From positions 5,854 through 69,853 of the forward strand of contig CAYRTL010000011.1 of assembly GCA_964427005.1 (NCBI GenBank): DNA of 64,000 nt. The letters run 5' to 3'. The position numbers and the translations under genes were made by a program. The DNA comes from JAMXLO01 sp964427005 (GTDB taxonomy: Bacteria > Pseudomonadota > Alphaproteobacteria > Acetobacterales > Acetobacteraceae). Of the stretch, positions 18,001 through 26,114 are shown one piece after another (within the stretch, counting starts at the first letter, position 1; each line of letters starts with the position of its first letter). The notes below the pieces were generated by a model. The model ran no database searches, had not been told where the DNA came from, and was given only the letters and a program-made list of their open reading frames with translations.

Positions 18001-18035
18001 CCACTGACCACTGACCACTGACCACTGACCACTGG
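18001..18035. repeat. Five tandem copies of a 7-bp unit, CCACTGA
   Basis: Four exact copies of CCACTGA followed by CCACTGG, located in the 91-bp gap between csaA and ggt. Two inverted copies of the core (TGGTCAG) occur just left of it, near 17958-17977. Read on the minus strand it encodes a repeated SGQWSV pattern, typical of low-complexity intergenic repeats often mis-called as ORFs. Confidence 0.95.
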
Positions 18036-18048
18036 AGCAAATCGAAGA

Positions 18049-19647
18049 ATGCGCGATTACCACCTGCCAGGTCGCAGCCCGGTTTATGCGACACATGGCA
18101 TGGCCGCCACATCGATGCCGGCCGCCACGCTGACCGCCCTTGATGTACTGCGCGCGGGCGGCAACGCGCTGGACGCTGCGGTCGCGGCATGCGCCGTGCT
18201 GTGCGTGATCGAGCCACAGTCTACCGGCATCGGCGGTGACTGCTTCTGCCTCTATTCCCCAGCGGGTTCGGGCAAGGTGATCGCGCTCAACGGCTCCGGC
18301 CGCTCTCCCGCCGCCGCCACGATCGACTGGTACGAGCAGCAGGGCATCGCCGCGATCGAGAACACCTCGGCACATGCCGTCACTGTTCCGGGTGCGATCA
18401 GTGCCTGGGAAACGCTGCTGAAGGCGCATGGCCGCAAGGGCCTGGACGAGTTGCTGCAGCCGGCGATCCGATACGCGGCCGATGGCTGGCCGGTGCATCC
18501 GAAAGTGTCGTGGGATTGGAAGCGGCTCGAAGCAAAGCTGCGCAAGACCGGTGCGCACGCCTTCCTGCCCGGCGGTTCGGCTCCCAGTCCGGGCGATATC
18601 TTCCGCAATCCGGCGCTGGCCGAGACGCTTCGCGGCATCGCCCGCCGCGGCGCCAAGGCCTTCTACGAGGGGCCGGTCGCCGCCGACATCGTCGCAACAC
18701 TGCGTGCCCGCGGCGGCCTGCACACCGAAGAGGATTTTGCCGCCGGTCTTGCGAATGCCGATTTCGTCGAGCCGATCACGCTGAACTGGCGCGGCTACGA
18801 CGTGTATCAGTGCCCACCGAACGGACAGGGCATCGTCGGGCTGATGATCCTGGGCATGCTGGGCGGGCTGCAGTCCGCGTCTGATGGTCCACTCGGCGCA
18901 GTGCGCTATCACCGCCACATCGAAGCCGCCCGCCTCGCCTATCGCGACCGTGACGCTTTCGTCGCCGATCCATCGCAGGTCGACGTGCCGGTACAGAAGT
19001 TGCTGAGCACGGCATACCTCTCCGGCCTGCGCGCGTTGATCAAGGACGACAAGGCTCTAAGTGCCCTGCCGTCGGCTGGCGAAGCGCTGCTGCCGCCGCA
19101 TCGCGACACGATCTATCTCTGCGTCGTCGATCAGGACGGCAATGCGTGCAGCTTCATCAACTCGCTGTTCGAGGGCTTCGGTTCGGCCATCCTGGCGGAG
19201 CGCTCTGGCGTGATGCTGCAGAACCGCGGCTTCGGCTTCCGTCTGGAGCGCGGTCATCCGAACTGCATCGCACCGCGCAAGCGGCCGATGCACACGATCA
19301 TTCCCGGCATGGTGATGAAAGACGGCCAGGCGGTGATGCCATACGGCGTGATGGGCGGGCACTTCCAGCCAATGGGCCACTCGCTGTTCCTCACCAACAT
19401 GCTGGAATACGGGCTCGATATTCAGGAGGCGCTGGACCTGCCGCGGCTGTTCCCGCTGAAGGGCAAGGTGCAGATCGAACGCGGCATTCCGAAGGACATC
19501 TGCGACGCGCTGGTAAAGCGCGGACACGAACTGGAACTGGTGGAACGTCCGCATGGCGGTGGCCAGGCGATCTGGATCGACCACGCGCGTGGCTGCCTGG
19601 TCGGCGGATCGGAGCCGCGCAAGGACGGACTGGCGCTGGGATATTGA
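18049..19647 (+). CDS. ggt: Gamma-glutamyltransferase family protein
   Basis: Ntn-hydrolase of 532 residues that cleaves or transfers gamma-glutamyl groups (glutathione and related amides) after autocleavage. The large-subunit part has GGNALDAAVAA and IGGDCFCLYS; the self-processing and nucleophile Thr is T354 in RDTIYLCVVDQDGNACSF, and GSAILAERSGVMLQNRG follows. No signal peptide is visible, so this is likely a cytosolic homologue and might not be a classical periplasmic Ggt; some members act on other amides. GGAG lies 11 bases before the ATG. Three bases separate it from the amidase gene, so they are probably one operon. Confidence 0.9.
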   Translation: MRDYHLPGRSPVYATHGMAATSMPAATLTALDVLRAGGNALDAAVAACAVLCVIEPQSTGIGGDCFCLYSPAGSGKVIALNGSGRSPAAATIDWYEQQGIAAIENTSAHAVTVPGAISAWETLLKAHGRKGLDELLQPAIRYAADGWPVHPKVSWDWKRLEAKLRKTGAHAFLPGGSAPSPGDIFRNPALAETLRGIARRGAKAFYEGPVAADIVATLRARGGLHTEEDFAAGLANADFVEPITLNWRGYDVYQCPPNGQGIVGLMILGMLGGLQSASDGPLGAVRYHRHIEAARLAYRDRDAFVADPSQVDVPVQKLLSTAYLSGLRALIKDDKALSALPSAGEALLPPHRDTIYLCVVDQDGNACSFINSLFEGFGSAILAERSGVMLQNRGFGFRLERGHPNCIAPRKRPMHTIIPGMVMKDGQAVMPYGVMGGHFQPMGHSLFLTNMLEYGLDIQEALDLPRLFPLKGKVQIERGIPKDICDALVKRGHELELVERPHGGGQAIWIDHARGCLVGGSEPRKDGLALGY

Positions 19648-19650
19648 TCC

Positions 19651-21144
19651 ATGACCGAACCCTGCGATCTTACCGCGATCGAGGCGCGCCGCCTGATCGG
19701 CCAGAAGAAGCTGGCGCCGACTGAACTTCTCGCAAGCTGCATCGCGCGGATCGAGGCGGTGGATCACGCCGTCAACGCGATGGTCGCCCGGGACTTCGAT
19801 CGGGCGCGCGCAGTCGCAAAGGCGGCCGATGCGGCGGTAGCGCGTGGCAATGCGTTGCCGCCGCTGCATGGTCTGCCGATCGGTATCAAGGACCTGCAGG
19901 AGACGGAAGGTCTTCGCACGACGTACGGCAGCGTCGTCTTCCGTGACTACGTCCCGACAGCCGACGATCGCATCGTCGCGGCGGTGCGCCAGGCCGGCGC
20001 CATCGTCGTCGGCAAGACCAACACGCCGGAGTTCGGTGCGGGTGCCAATACGCGCAACGCGGTGTATGGCGCGACCGGCAACCCATTCGATCCGGCAAAG
20101 TCCGCCGCCGGTTCGTCCGGCGGCTCGGCGGTGGCGCTCGCGACGGGCATGGTGCCGATATGCTCGGGCTCCGACACCGGCGGCTCACTGCGCAATCCCG
20201 CCGCGTTCTCCGGCATTGTCGGGTTCCGGCCGACACCGGGTCTGGTTGCGAACGAGCGTCGCGGGCTCGGCTGGAACAATCTGTCCGTCGCAGGACCGAT
20301 GGCGCGCACCGTGCCTGATCTGTGCCTGCTGCTCTCCACCATGGTGAGCGACGATGCACGCGATCCGCTGGCGACGACGATCTACGGCAAGACCGTGCGC
20401 CGCGCGGCAGACTTTGCGGTACCGTCGCGCGTCGATCTCTCGCGCCTGCGCGTCGCGCTGACACCGGATTTCGGCTTTGCTCCGACCGAACGGCACATTG
20501 CCGAAGTGTTCGCCGAGAAGACCGCGCTGTTCCGCCATGTGTTAGGACGCACCGAGAACACCGCGCCTGATTGCGCCGGCGCCGATGAGGCGTTCGAGGT
20601 GATCCGTGCTGTCGGCGTCCTGGCTGCACATTTGGAGAAGTACCGCACCCGGCCGCACGACCTTGGGCCCAACGTGCGGGCCAATGTCGAGGAAGGGCTC
20701 CGCTATTCGGCGGTCGATGTCGCACGCGCGCAGGCTCTGCAAACGGCGATGTACCGTCGCTGGCAGACGTTCTTCAACGAATGGGACGTCATCCTGACAC
20801 CCTCGATCACCATCAGCCCGCGCTCCTGGCGTGAACTGTTTCCAGCAGAAATCGACGGCAAGCGGACCCGGACGTATTTCCATTGGCTCGCGCTTGCCTA
20901 CGCCGTGACGCTGCCTGGCCATCCAGCGGTATCGCTGCCGGTTGGTGTAGATCGGAACGGCATGCCGTTCGGGTTGCAGATTGTCGGACCACGTGGTGGC
21001 GATGCGTTCGTGCTGTCTGTGGCCGCTGAACTGGAAGCGTTACTGGCGGGCGACTCCCGAACCGCGCGGCCGGTGCCGGACATTGCGCGACTGAAGGCAG
21101 CGCGGCCGATCAGCGAGATGGAAGGCTTTCTCGGATTCGACTGA
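19651..21144 (+). CDS. Amidase, amidase-signature family
   Basis: 497-residue cytosolic amide hydrolase. The Ser-cisSer-Lys triad can be placed with family spacing: K80 (in GIKDLQETEG), S155 (in SAAGSSGGSA) and S179 (in SDTGGSLRNPA); the 75 and 24 residue intervals equal those of the reference enzymes. Substrate specificity is not readable. It follows ggt by 3 bp, which suggests the two process related amides. No GatB or GatC partner adjoins, and the C-terminal part (HWLALAYAVTLPGHPAVSLP) is of the general amidase type rather than GatA. Confidence 0.92.
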   Translation: MTEPCDLTAIEARRLIGQKKLAPTELLASCIARIEAVDHAVNAMVARDFDRARAVAKAADAAVARGNALPPLHGLPIGIKDLQETEGLRTTYGSVVFRDYVPTADDRIVAAVRQAGAIVVGKTNTPEFGAGANTRNAVYGATGNPFDPAKSAAGSSGGSAVALATGMVPICSGSDTGGSLRNPAAFSGIVGFRPTPGLVANERRGLGWNNLSVAGPMARTVPDLCLLLSTMVSDDARDPLATTIYGKTVRRAADFAVPSRVDLSRLRVALTPDFGFAPTERHIAEVFAEKTALFRHVLGRTENTAPDCAGADEAFEVIRAVGVLAAHLEKYRTRPHDLGPNVRANVEEGLRYSAVDVARAQALQTAMYRRWQTFFNEWDVILTPSITISPRSWRELFPAEIDGKRTRTYFHWLALAYAVTLPGHPAVSLPVGVDRNGMPFGLQIVGPRGGDAFVLSVAAELEALLAGDSRTARPVPDIARLKAARPISEMEGFLGFD

Positions 21145-21529
21145 CACTACGGATCCGTGGGCCTTGATCCGTGTGATCCGTGTTATTCTTAATTCAATTC
21201 GACGTTCACCGGAAGTTTGGCTCGCGGGAAGAAGGGAGAGTGGAACCGCAAATAACGCAAAACACGCAAATGGATCCTGCATCACCTGATAGGCGGCGTT
21301 GCGCGCACGTGGCGTAACGCATGCCGCGCTGTTCGGCTCGCCCGGAACGAGGGGCCCCGACACTGGTACTCCGACCTGATGAGGAGAGCGGATTTAAGGT
21401 GGCTCAGCTCTGGTTGACGCCGCCGATCTCTTCCATGCGCATGATTCGGCCGCGACCGACAACTTGGCACTTGCGCAGCCAAACTGGCATAATTCCAGGC
21501 TGCAGAGCACTACAACTCGGAACCGTCCC
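21145..21529. other. 385-bp non-coding stretch with short repeats
   Basis: No protein-like frame. Near the left end, GATCCGTGTGATCCGTGTT followed by ATTCTTA shares its core with the inverted repeat at 22666-22759. Around 21247-21270 a CGCAAATAACGCAAAACACGCAAA-type run (9-bp spacing of CGCAAA) occurs. The right part should hold the promoter of the monooxygenase gene; I cannot point to clear -35/-10 boxes. Confidence 0.6.
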
Positions 21530-22666
21530 ATGATCAAACGCTTCCACGTCCTCTACGTCGGCCAGATCGACCTCGATAATGTCGGCCTCAACGGCACGCC
21601 CGCCAATGAGCGACGCTACTCCAACGACCGCCTCTCCGAGGTCTTCTTCACCACCCGCCACATGGCCCAGGTCATGGACGACTGCGGCTATTACGCGCTG
21701 TGGACCGCCGAACACCACTTCCAGCACGAAGGCTACGAGTGCCTGCCGAACCTCATCCAGCTCGGCCTCTGGCTCGCCACCCAGACCAAGCGCTTAAAAT
21801 TCGGCTGCGCGTTCAACGTGCTGCCGATGTGGCATCCGCTGCGCATTGCCGAGGACTACGCGATGGCCGACATCGTCACCGATGGCCGCGTCATCATGGG
21901 CGTCGGCCGCGGCTATCACACGCGTGAGGTGGAGACTTTTGGCGCGCCGCTGATCGATGCGGACAAGAACCGCGAGTATTTCGAGGAACAGCTCCAGCTC
22001 ATGCTGACCGCATTCAACGAGGAGCGGTTCAGCTTCAAGGGCAAGTACTTCACCTGCCCGCCGGAGGTGGACTACCGCGGCTACAAGCTCAAGGACATCA
22101 CGCTGGTGCCGCGGCCGAAACATCTGCCGGTGGAAGTCTGGATGCCGGTCGCTTCCGGCAAGACCATCGGCATGATGGCGAAGTATGGCCTGAAGGCGAT
22201 GGTCACGCTGAACGGCGAGAAGATTCTGGACGATGTGATCCGGGCCTATCAGGACGAATGCGCCAAGGTCGGCGTGCAGAAGAAGCTAGGGCAGGACGTT
22301 ATCTGGGGTTCTGGCCTGTATCTCGCCGGCAGCCAGGAGGAGGCGATCCGTCGCGTCGAGCCTGCGCACGATGAACGCTACAAGTGGTTCGCGCCGTTCG
22401 GCTTCGTGCGGTATGCGGATGAACAAGGGCGGACATGGGGGACCCCGGGTGCGCCGGCGCGCATTCCGTCATTGCGCGATGGCGTGGCGCAGAAGGCTTG
22501 GTTCTGTGGGACGCCGGGACAGGTCATCGATGGGATCAAGTCGATCGAGGCGAAGTATCCAGGGCTGGAGGATTACATGATCCACTGGGCCGAGGGACTG
22601 TCGCCGCGGGAATTCGAGGAACAGTTGCGCTGGTTCGCTCGGGATGTGATGCCGGCGTTTAGGTAA
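21530..22666 (+). CDS. LLM-class flavin-dependent monooxygenase (luciferase-like)
   Basis: 378-residue bacterial-luciferase-family flavin oxidoreductase. Evidence: TIM-barrel pattern with DCGYYALWTAEHHFQ near residue 50 (the family WxAEHH motif), LKFGCAFNVLPMWHPLRIAEDYAMADIVTDGRVIMGVGRGYH, and a C-terminal LRWFARDVMPAF typical of this class. Uses reduced FMN, probably supplied by a separate reductase. The start at ATG 21530 gives MIKRFHVLYVGQ; earlier in-frame codons fall in the repeat-bearing spacer. Substrate unknown. Its stop is directly followed by a large inverted repeat. Confidence 0.9.
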   Translation: MIKRFHVLYVGQIDLDNVGLNGTPANERRYSNDRLSEVFFTTRHMAQVMDDCGYYALWTAEHHFQHEGYECLPNLIQLGLWLATQTKRLKFGCAFNVLPMWHPLRIAEDYAMADIVTDGRVIMGVGRGYHTREVETFGAPLIDADKNREYFEEQLQLMLTAFNEERFSFKGKYFTCPPEVDYRGYKLKDITLVPRPKHLPVEVWMPVASGKTIGMMAKYGLKAMVTLNGEKILDDVIRAYQDECAKVGVQKKLGQDVIWGSGLYLAGSQEEAIRRVEPAHDERYKWFAPFGFVRYADEQGRTWGTPGAPARIPSLRDGVAQKAWFCGTPGQVIDGIKSIEAKYPGLEDYMIHWAEGLSPREFEEQLRWFARDVMPAFR

Positions 22667-22759
22667 AGAATAACACGGATTGCACAGATTTTCGCACGGA
22701 TTACGCGGACCGTGATCCGTGCAATCCGTGCGAAAATCTGTGCAATCCGTGTTATTCTT
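22666..22759. repeat. 37-bp perfect inverted repeat with 20-bp centre
   Basis: Left arm 22666-22702 (starts AAGAATAACACGG, ends CGCACGGATT) is the exact reverse complement of 22723-22759. Each arm itself has two ACGGATT units. The centre (22703-22722) contains CGGACC and TGATCCG, a weak inner stem. The element sits between the monooxygenase stop and the GxxExxY gene and has a related fragment at about 21150-21195. Confidence 0.95.
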
Positions 22760-22798
22760 AACGCGATCGCAAGCACCACAGGCGCAGCATTATTATGA

Positions 22799-23176
22799 AT
22801 GCTCGTCCACGGCAGCGACCTGACATACAAGATCATCGGTCTGGCGATGCGCGTTCATCGTCGCCTCGGCCCAGGCCTGCTTGAGTCTGTCTATGAGAAA
22901 TGCCTCTGCCACGAGTTCGCCCGCGCTGGCGTACCTTTCGAACGGCAGGTGCAACTCCCTGTAACCTACGATGATGTCGTGATCGACTGCGGCTACATCG
23001 CCGACATCATTGTCGCTGGCCAAGTCATCCTGGAACTGAAGTCAGTCGAGAACCTGCTGGCGGTTCACCAGGCTCAGCTCCTCACCTACCTCCGCCTCAG
23101 CACCTGCCGGATAGGACTGCTGATCAACTTCAACACAGCCTCGCTCACCGACGGGGTCAAACGCTGCGTTGTTTAA
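22799..23176 (+). CDS. GxxExxY protein (PD-(D/E)XK nuclease-like)
   Basis: 125-residue protein with the family motif GLLESVYE (GxxExxY) after HRRLGPG. A later DIIVAGQVILELKSVE segment has the D...ExK layout of the PD-(D/E)XK nuclease fold, and QAQLLTYLRL supplies the conserved Gln. The family is widespread and has no settled function. Start ATG 22799; no strong Shine-Dalgarno. Its 3' end overlaps the convergent dksA by four bases. It lies directly beside the 37-bp inverted repeat, which raises the idea of a nuclease acting on, or spreading with, such repeats. Confidence 0.88.
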   Translation: MLVHGSDLTYKIIGLAMRVHRRLGPGLLESVYEKCLCHEFARAGVPFERQVQLPVTYDDVVIDCGYIADIIVAGQVILELKSVENLLAVHQAQLLTYLRLSTCRIGLLINFNTASLTDGVKRCVV

Positions 23177-23589
23177 TCGTCCCGGTGGACGCGTTCCATG
23201 CGCTCATGGCGCTCCTGCGCCTCGATGGACAAAGTGGCGATCGGGCGGGCCTCCAGCCGGCGCAGGCCAATGGGCTCGCCGGTCTCCTCGCAAAACCCGT
23301 ACGTGCCGTTCTCGATCCGGATCAGCGCCTGATCGATCTTGGAGATCAGCTTGCGGGCGCGATCTCGCGTCCGCAGTTCAAGCGCCCGGTCGGTCTCCAC
23401 GCTGGCCCGGTCGGTGATGTCCGCCTCGTGGATGCCCCCCTCCGACAGGCTGGCCAGGGTTCCATCGGCTTCCTTCAGCAGATCGGTTCGCCAACGCAGT
23501 AGTTTCTGCCGGAAGTATTCGACCTGGATGGGGTTCATGAATTCCTCATCCTCGGTCGGACGGTAGTCGGGGGGTAGGGTGACCATCAT
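23173..23589 (-). CDS. dksA: RNA polymerase-binding transcription factor DksA
   Basis: Secondary-channel regulator that works with ppGpp in the stringent response. 138 residues from the ATG at 23589 (MMVTLPPDYRPTEDEEFMNPIQ); longer upstream starts add a basic, non-family tail. The coiled-coil bears DRASVETDRALELRTRDR with the acidic tip; the zinc-finger segment reads FCEETGEPIGLRRLEARPIA, so only one of the four classical cysteines is present. This one-Cys form is normal for Alphaproteobacteria. It neighbours fliX and flgI as in other members of that class. Confidence 0.95.
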   Translation of the reverse strand: MMVTLPPDYRPTEDEEFMNPIQVEYFRQKLLRWRTDLLKEADGTLASLSEGGIHEADITDRASVETDRALELRTRDRARKLISKIDQALIRIENGTYGFCEETGEPIGLRRLEARPIATLSIEAQERHERMERVHRDD

Positions 23590-23766
23590 GGCTTGCCGGA
23601 CCTGCCTTTCCTCACGCTGCGCTCCGCCCTTGGCTCGTCGGAAGCCGCGGAACCCCCCGGCCGTCCTGGATCGCAATTGCGCGGGCTTATAGCGATGGCC
23701 GATAGCTCCGCCAAGAGCATGTGAAGAAGCTTCAACGACCTGAAATGAAACGGTTGCGTGATCCGT

Positions 23767-24174
23767 TTAAAACTGCCGCCGAGCCAATTCCACCCGCACC
23801 CGGACCACGATTGCGGAGATCATCGCAGCCAGCCGCCGATCCGTCGCGTGCGGCACGGCGGCCGCGAGTTCGGCCAGGCGTTGCAGCGTCGAGACTTCAT
23901 CCGAAGCGCCGAGCAGGCGACGCTGCAGCGCGGCCAGCTCCGCCAGCATATCCTGGCCGTGGTGACGTGCCTCCCGATCCTGCGGGGTCTCGCCCCCAAG
24001 TTCCTGTAGCGTCAGCATGGAGGCGGCGGACGCGGCCTGTGTCGCGGTAGCCCCGGCGGTCGCGCCGGGCGCGGGCGCAGGCAGTGGCACGACAAAGCCG
24101 GGCGCGGCAGCTTGCGGTGTCCGCCCCGTCGGTTGCGTCGCGGCTGGCCAGCCGATTCGTTCGATCGCTGCCAT
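23767..24174 (-). CDS. fliX: Flagellar assembly regulator FliX
   Basis: 135-residue protein. The N-terminal third is Ala/Pro-rich and low complexity, followed by the conserved helical part MLTLQELGG...RRLLGASDEV...RVRVELARRQF. In Caulobacter, FliX links early basal-body assembly to the sigma-54 activator FlbD. Start ATG 24174 (MAAIERIGWPAAT) has GAGGA at good distance. It is divergent from flgI, whose promoter is a sigma-54 site, which fits the known FliX-FlbD logic. The assignment rests on the C-terminal pattern plus gene context. Confidence 0.8.
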   Translation of the reverse strand: MAAIERIGWPAATQPTGRTPQAAAPGFVVPLPAPAPGATAGATATQAASAASMLTLQELGGETPQDREARHHGQDMLAELAALQRRLLGASDEVSTLQRLAELAAAVPHATDRRLAAMISAIVVRVRVELARRQF

Positions 24175-24255
24175 TCGTCCAGTCCTCACATGCCGGCCGG
24201 CAGGTTCTGCCGGGAGGTTGCGCCGGAGGCTCGGCCAGTTGCCTCAGCTTCGCTG

Positions 24256-24270
24256 TGGCACGGCACTTGC
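24256..24270 (+). promoter_or_regulatory. Sigma-54 (-24/-12) promoter for flgI
   Basis: TGGCACG-GCAC-TTGC matches the sigma-54 consensus TGGCACG-N4-TTGC at every fixed position, with correct spacing between the GG and GC elements. Transcription would start near 24282, about 48 bases before the flgI start codon. In Alphaproteobacteria, flagellar hook and basal-body genes are often RpoN/FlbD dependent. Confidence 0.85.
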
Positions 24271-24329
24271 CACATCACGGGCGACACTGCCGCAAATTCC
24301 TTTCGAGGCGCTTACCGCCGAGGCCCACA

Positions 24330-25430
24330 TTGATCCGGTTCATTCGCTTGCTCGCTCTGCTGATGCTGCTCTGCCCCGCCTGGCCGACAGAGGCGCAGGT
24401 CCGCATCAAGGACATCGCCGACATGGAGGGCGTGCGGGAGAACCAGCTCATCGGCTACGGGCTCGTCGTGGGCCTGAACAACACCGGGGACAAGCTGGAC
24501 AACGCGGTGTTCACCCGCGAATCGCTCATCGGCATGCTGGAGCGGCTGGGCGTCAATACGCGCGATCAGGTCCAGAAGCTTAAAACCAAGAACATCGCCG
24601 CAGTCATGGTGACGGCGGATCTGCCGGCCTTCGCCCGCGGCGGCAGCCGTATCGACGTGGCAGTGTCGGCGCTGGGCGATGCGACCAACCTGACGGGCGG
24701 CACGCTGCTGGTCACGCCACTGCTCGCTGCCGATGGCGAGGTCTATGCGGTGGCTCAAGGCGCGGTCGCCACCGGGGCGATTGCCGCCCGTGGCGCCGCC
24801 ACGTCTGTGACCCGCGGCGTCCCCACCTCAGCGCGTATTGCCAACGGGGCAACGGTGGAGCGCGAGGTGGCATATCGGCTCGACAAGACCAGCGGGCTCC
24901 GGCTCGGCTTGCGCAATCCGGACCTGACCACCGCGCGCCGGATCGAGGTCGCGATCAACAAGGCTCTCGGCCCGATCGCCAAGGCAACCGATGCGCGCAC
25001 AGTGGCGCTGAACCTTGCTGGCCGCGACCCGATCGAGACGCTCGCCACACTGGAGGATCTGCGGGTCGAGCCTGACAGCCCCGCTATCGTGGTCATAGAG
25101 GAAGCGAGCGGCACCATCGTCATGGGTGCCAACGTCCGGATCAGTACGGTCGCCATCGCCCAGGGCAACCTGACCATCCGGGTGACCGAGACGCCCGAAG
25201 TCAGTCAGCCAGCGCCATTCTCCGGCGGTACCACTGTCGTCGTGCCGCGCACCCAGGTGCAGGTGGACGATCAGCACGACCGCAAGCTGGGCATTCTGCA
25301 AGGCAGCGTGACGCTGCGCGACCTGGTGGCGAGCCTGAACGCTCTTGGGGTCGGACCGCGTGACCTGATCAGCATCCTGCAGTCGATCAAGGCTGCCGGC
25401 GCATTGCAGGCCGACCTCGTGGTGCGCTGA
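24330..25430 (+). CDS. flgI: Flagellar P-ring protein FlgI
   Basis: Periplasmic P-ring subunit around the flagellar rod, 366 residues, the usual length. I choose the TTG at 24330: GAGG lies 6 bases upstream, it lies downstream of the sigma-54 start site, and it yields a proper signal peptide (LIRFIRLLALLMLLCPAWPTEAQ) just before VRIKDIADMEGVRENQLIGYGLVVGLNNTGD, the family hallmark. The C-terminus VTLRDLVASLNALGVGPRDLISILQSIKAAGALQADLVV is full length. Its stop overlaps the next start (TGATG). Confidence 0.96.
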   Translation: MIRFIRLLALLMLLCPAWPTEAQVRIKDIADMEGVRENQLIGYGLVVGLNNTGDKLDNAVFTRESLIGMLERLGVNTRDQVQKLKTKNIAAVMVTADLPAFARGGSRIDVAVSALGDATNLTGGTLLVTPLLAADGEVYAVAQGAVATGAIAARGAATSVTRGVPTSARIANGATVEREVAYRLDKTSGLRLGLRNPDLTTARRIEVAINKALGPIAKATDARTVALNLAGRDPIETLATLEDLRVEPDSPAIVVIEEASGTIVMGANVRISTVAIAQGNLTIRVTETPEVSQPAPFSGGTTVVVPRTQVQVDDQHDRKLGILQGSVTLRDLVASLNALGVGPRDLISILQSIKAAGALQADLVVR

Positions 25431-25714
25431 TGAACGTGATCGTGCCAGCAGCCAGCACGCTGGCTCCCACTGAAACCGCGAAACTGTGGCAGGCGGCGCG
25501 GGACTTCGAAGCAATGGCGATCGGGCAGTTGCTCCAGCCGATGTTCGAGACGGTCGACGCAGCCCACTCCGCTTTCGGCGGCGGCGAGGCCGAAGCGACA
25601 TGGCGGCCGATGCTGGTCGATGCCATCGGCAAGCAGATGGCGGCGCGCGGCGGTATCGGCCTTGCCGTCCCGGTGTTCAACGCCTTGCTGCGCGCACAGG
25701 AGCAGTCACGATGA
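25430..25714 (+). CDS. Rod-binding protein (FlgJ N-domain / CheL-like)
   Basis: 94-residue protein corresponding to the rod-binding N-domain of FlgJ without the muramidase domain, as in CheL of Caulobacter. Key stretch: WQAARDFEAMAIGQLLQPMFETVD, then FGGGEAEATWRPMLVDAIGKQMAARGGIGLA. Likely helps rod assembly through the periplasm. Start overlaps the flgI stop by one base and its own stop overlaps the next gene (ATGA), so the trio is translationally coupled. Confidence 0.88.
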   Translation: MNVIVPAASTLAPTETAKLWQAARDFEAMAIGQLLQPMFETVDAAHSAFGGGEAEATWRPMLVDAIGKQMAARGGIGLAVPVFNALLRAQEQSR

Positions 25715-26076
25715 CCACGGACCTCATCGCTGCCGGAACCGCTCTGGCAGAAACCCTGGAGACAGAGAACGATGCGCTGACTGCGCTGGACCTGCCGCGG
25801 GCCGGCGCCATGCTGGCCAGAAAGCAGCGGGCACTCGCCGACATGGCGGCTACGCAGAACACGGCGGTGCCGAATGATGCCGCCGAACGGATGGTGCGGC
25901 GGTTGCAAGGCCTGGCAGTCGAGAACAAACGTCTGCTCGAGCGTGCTCTCGCAGCACAGGGCCGCGTCCTCAGTGTTGTTGCACAGGCCGCGACATCTTC
26001 ATCGGCGCCCACGGGATATGGCTCGATCCGCGCCGGAAGCAGGCCGACGCCGCTCGCGCTGTTGGCAAAGGTCTGA
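25711..26076 (+). CDS. Probable flagellar FlgN/FlbY-like protein
   Basis: 121-residue, largely helical protein (LAETLETENDALTALDLPRAGAMLARKQRALADM, then RLQGLAVENKRLLERALAAQGRVLSVV). The pattern and its position after flgI and the rod-binding gene match the FlgN-like or FlbY-like genes in this spot in Alphaproteobacteria. FlgN is the export chaperone of the hook-filament junction proteins. The call depends mainly on helix pattern and context; I am fairly sure it is a flagellar gene, less sure about the chaperone role. Confidence 0.62.
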   Translation: MTTDLIAAGTALAETLETENDALTALDLPRAGAMLARKQRALADMAATQNTAVPNDAAERMVRRLQGLAVENKRLLERALAAQGRVLSVVAQAATSSSAPTGYGSIRAGSRPTPLALLAKV

Positions 26077-26114
26077 CGCTATCGGTCGTCCGATCGGCGT
26101 GATACGCCCGGAGC

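Noticed and set aside
18001..18035. CRISPR array
   Set aside because: Units are 7 bp and directly joined, without spacers, and there are no cas genes.
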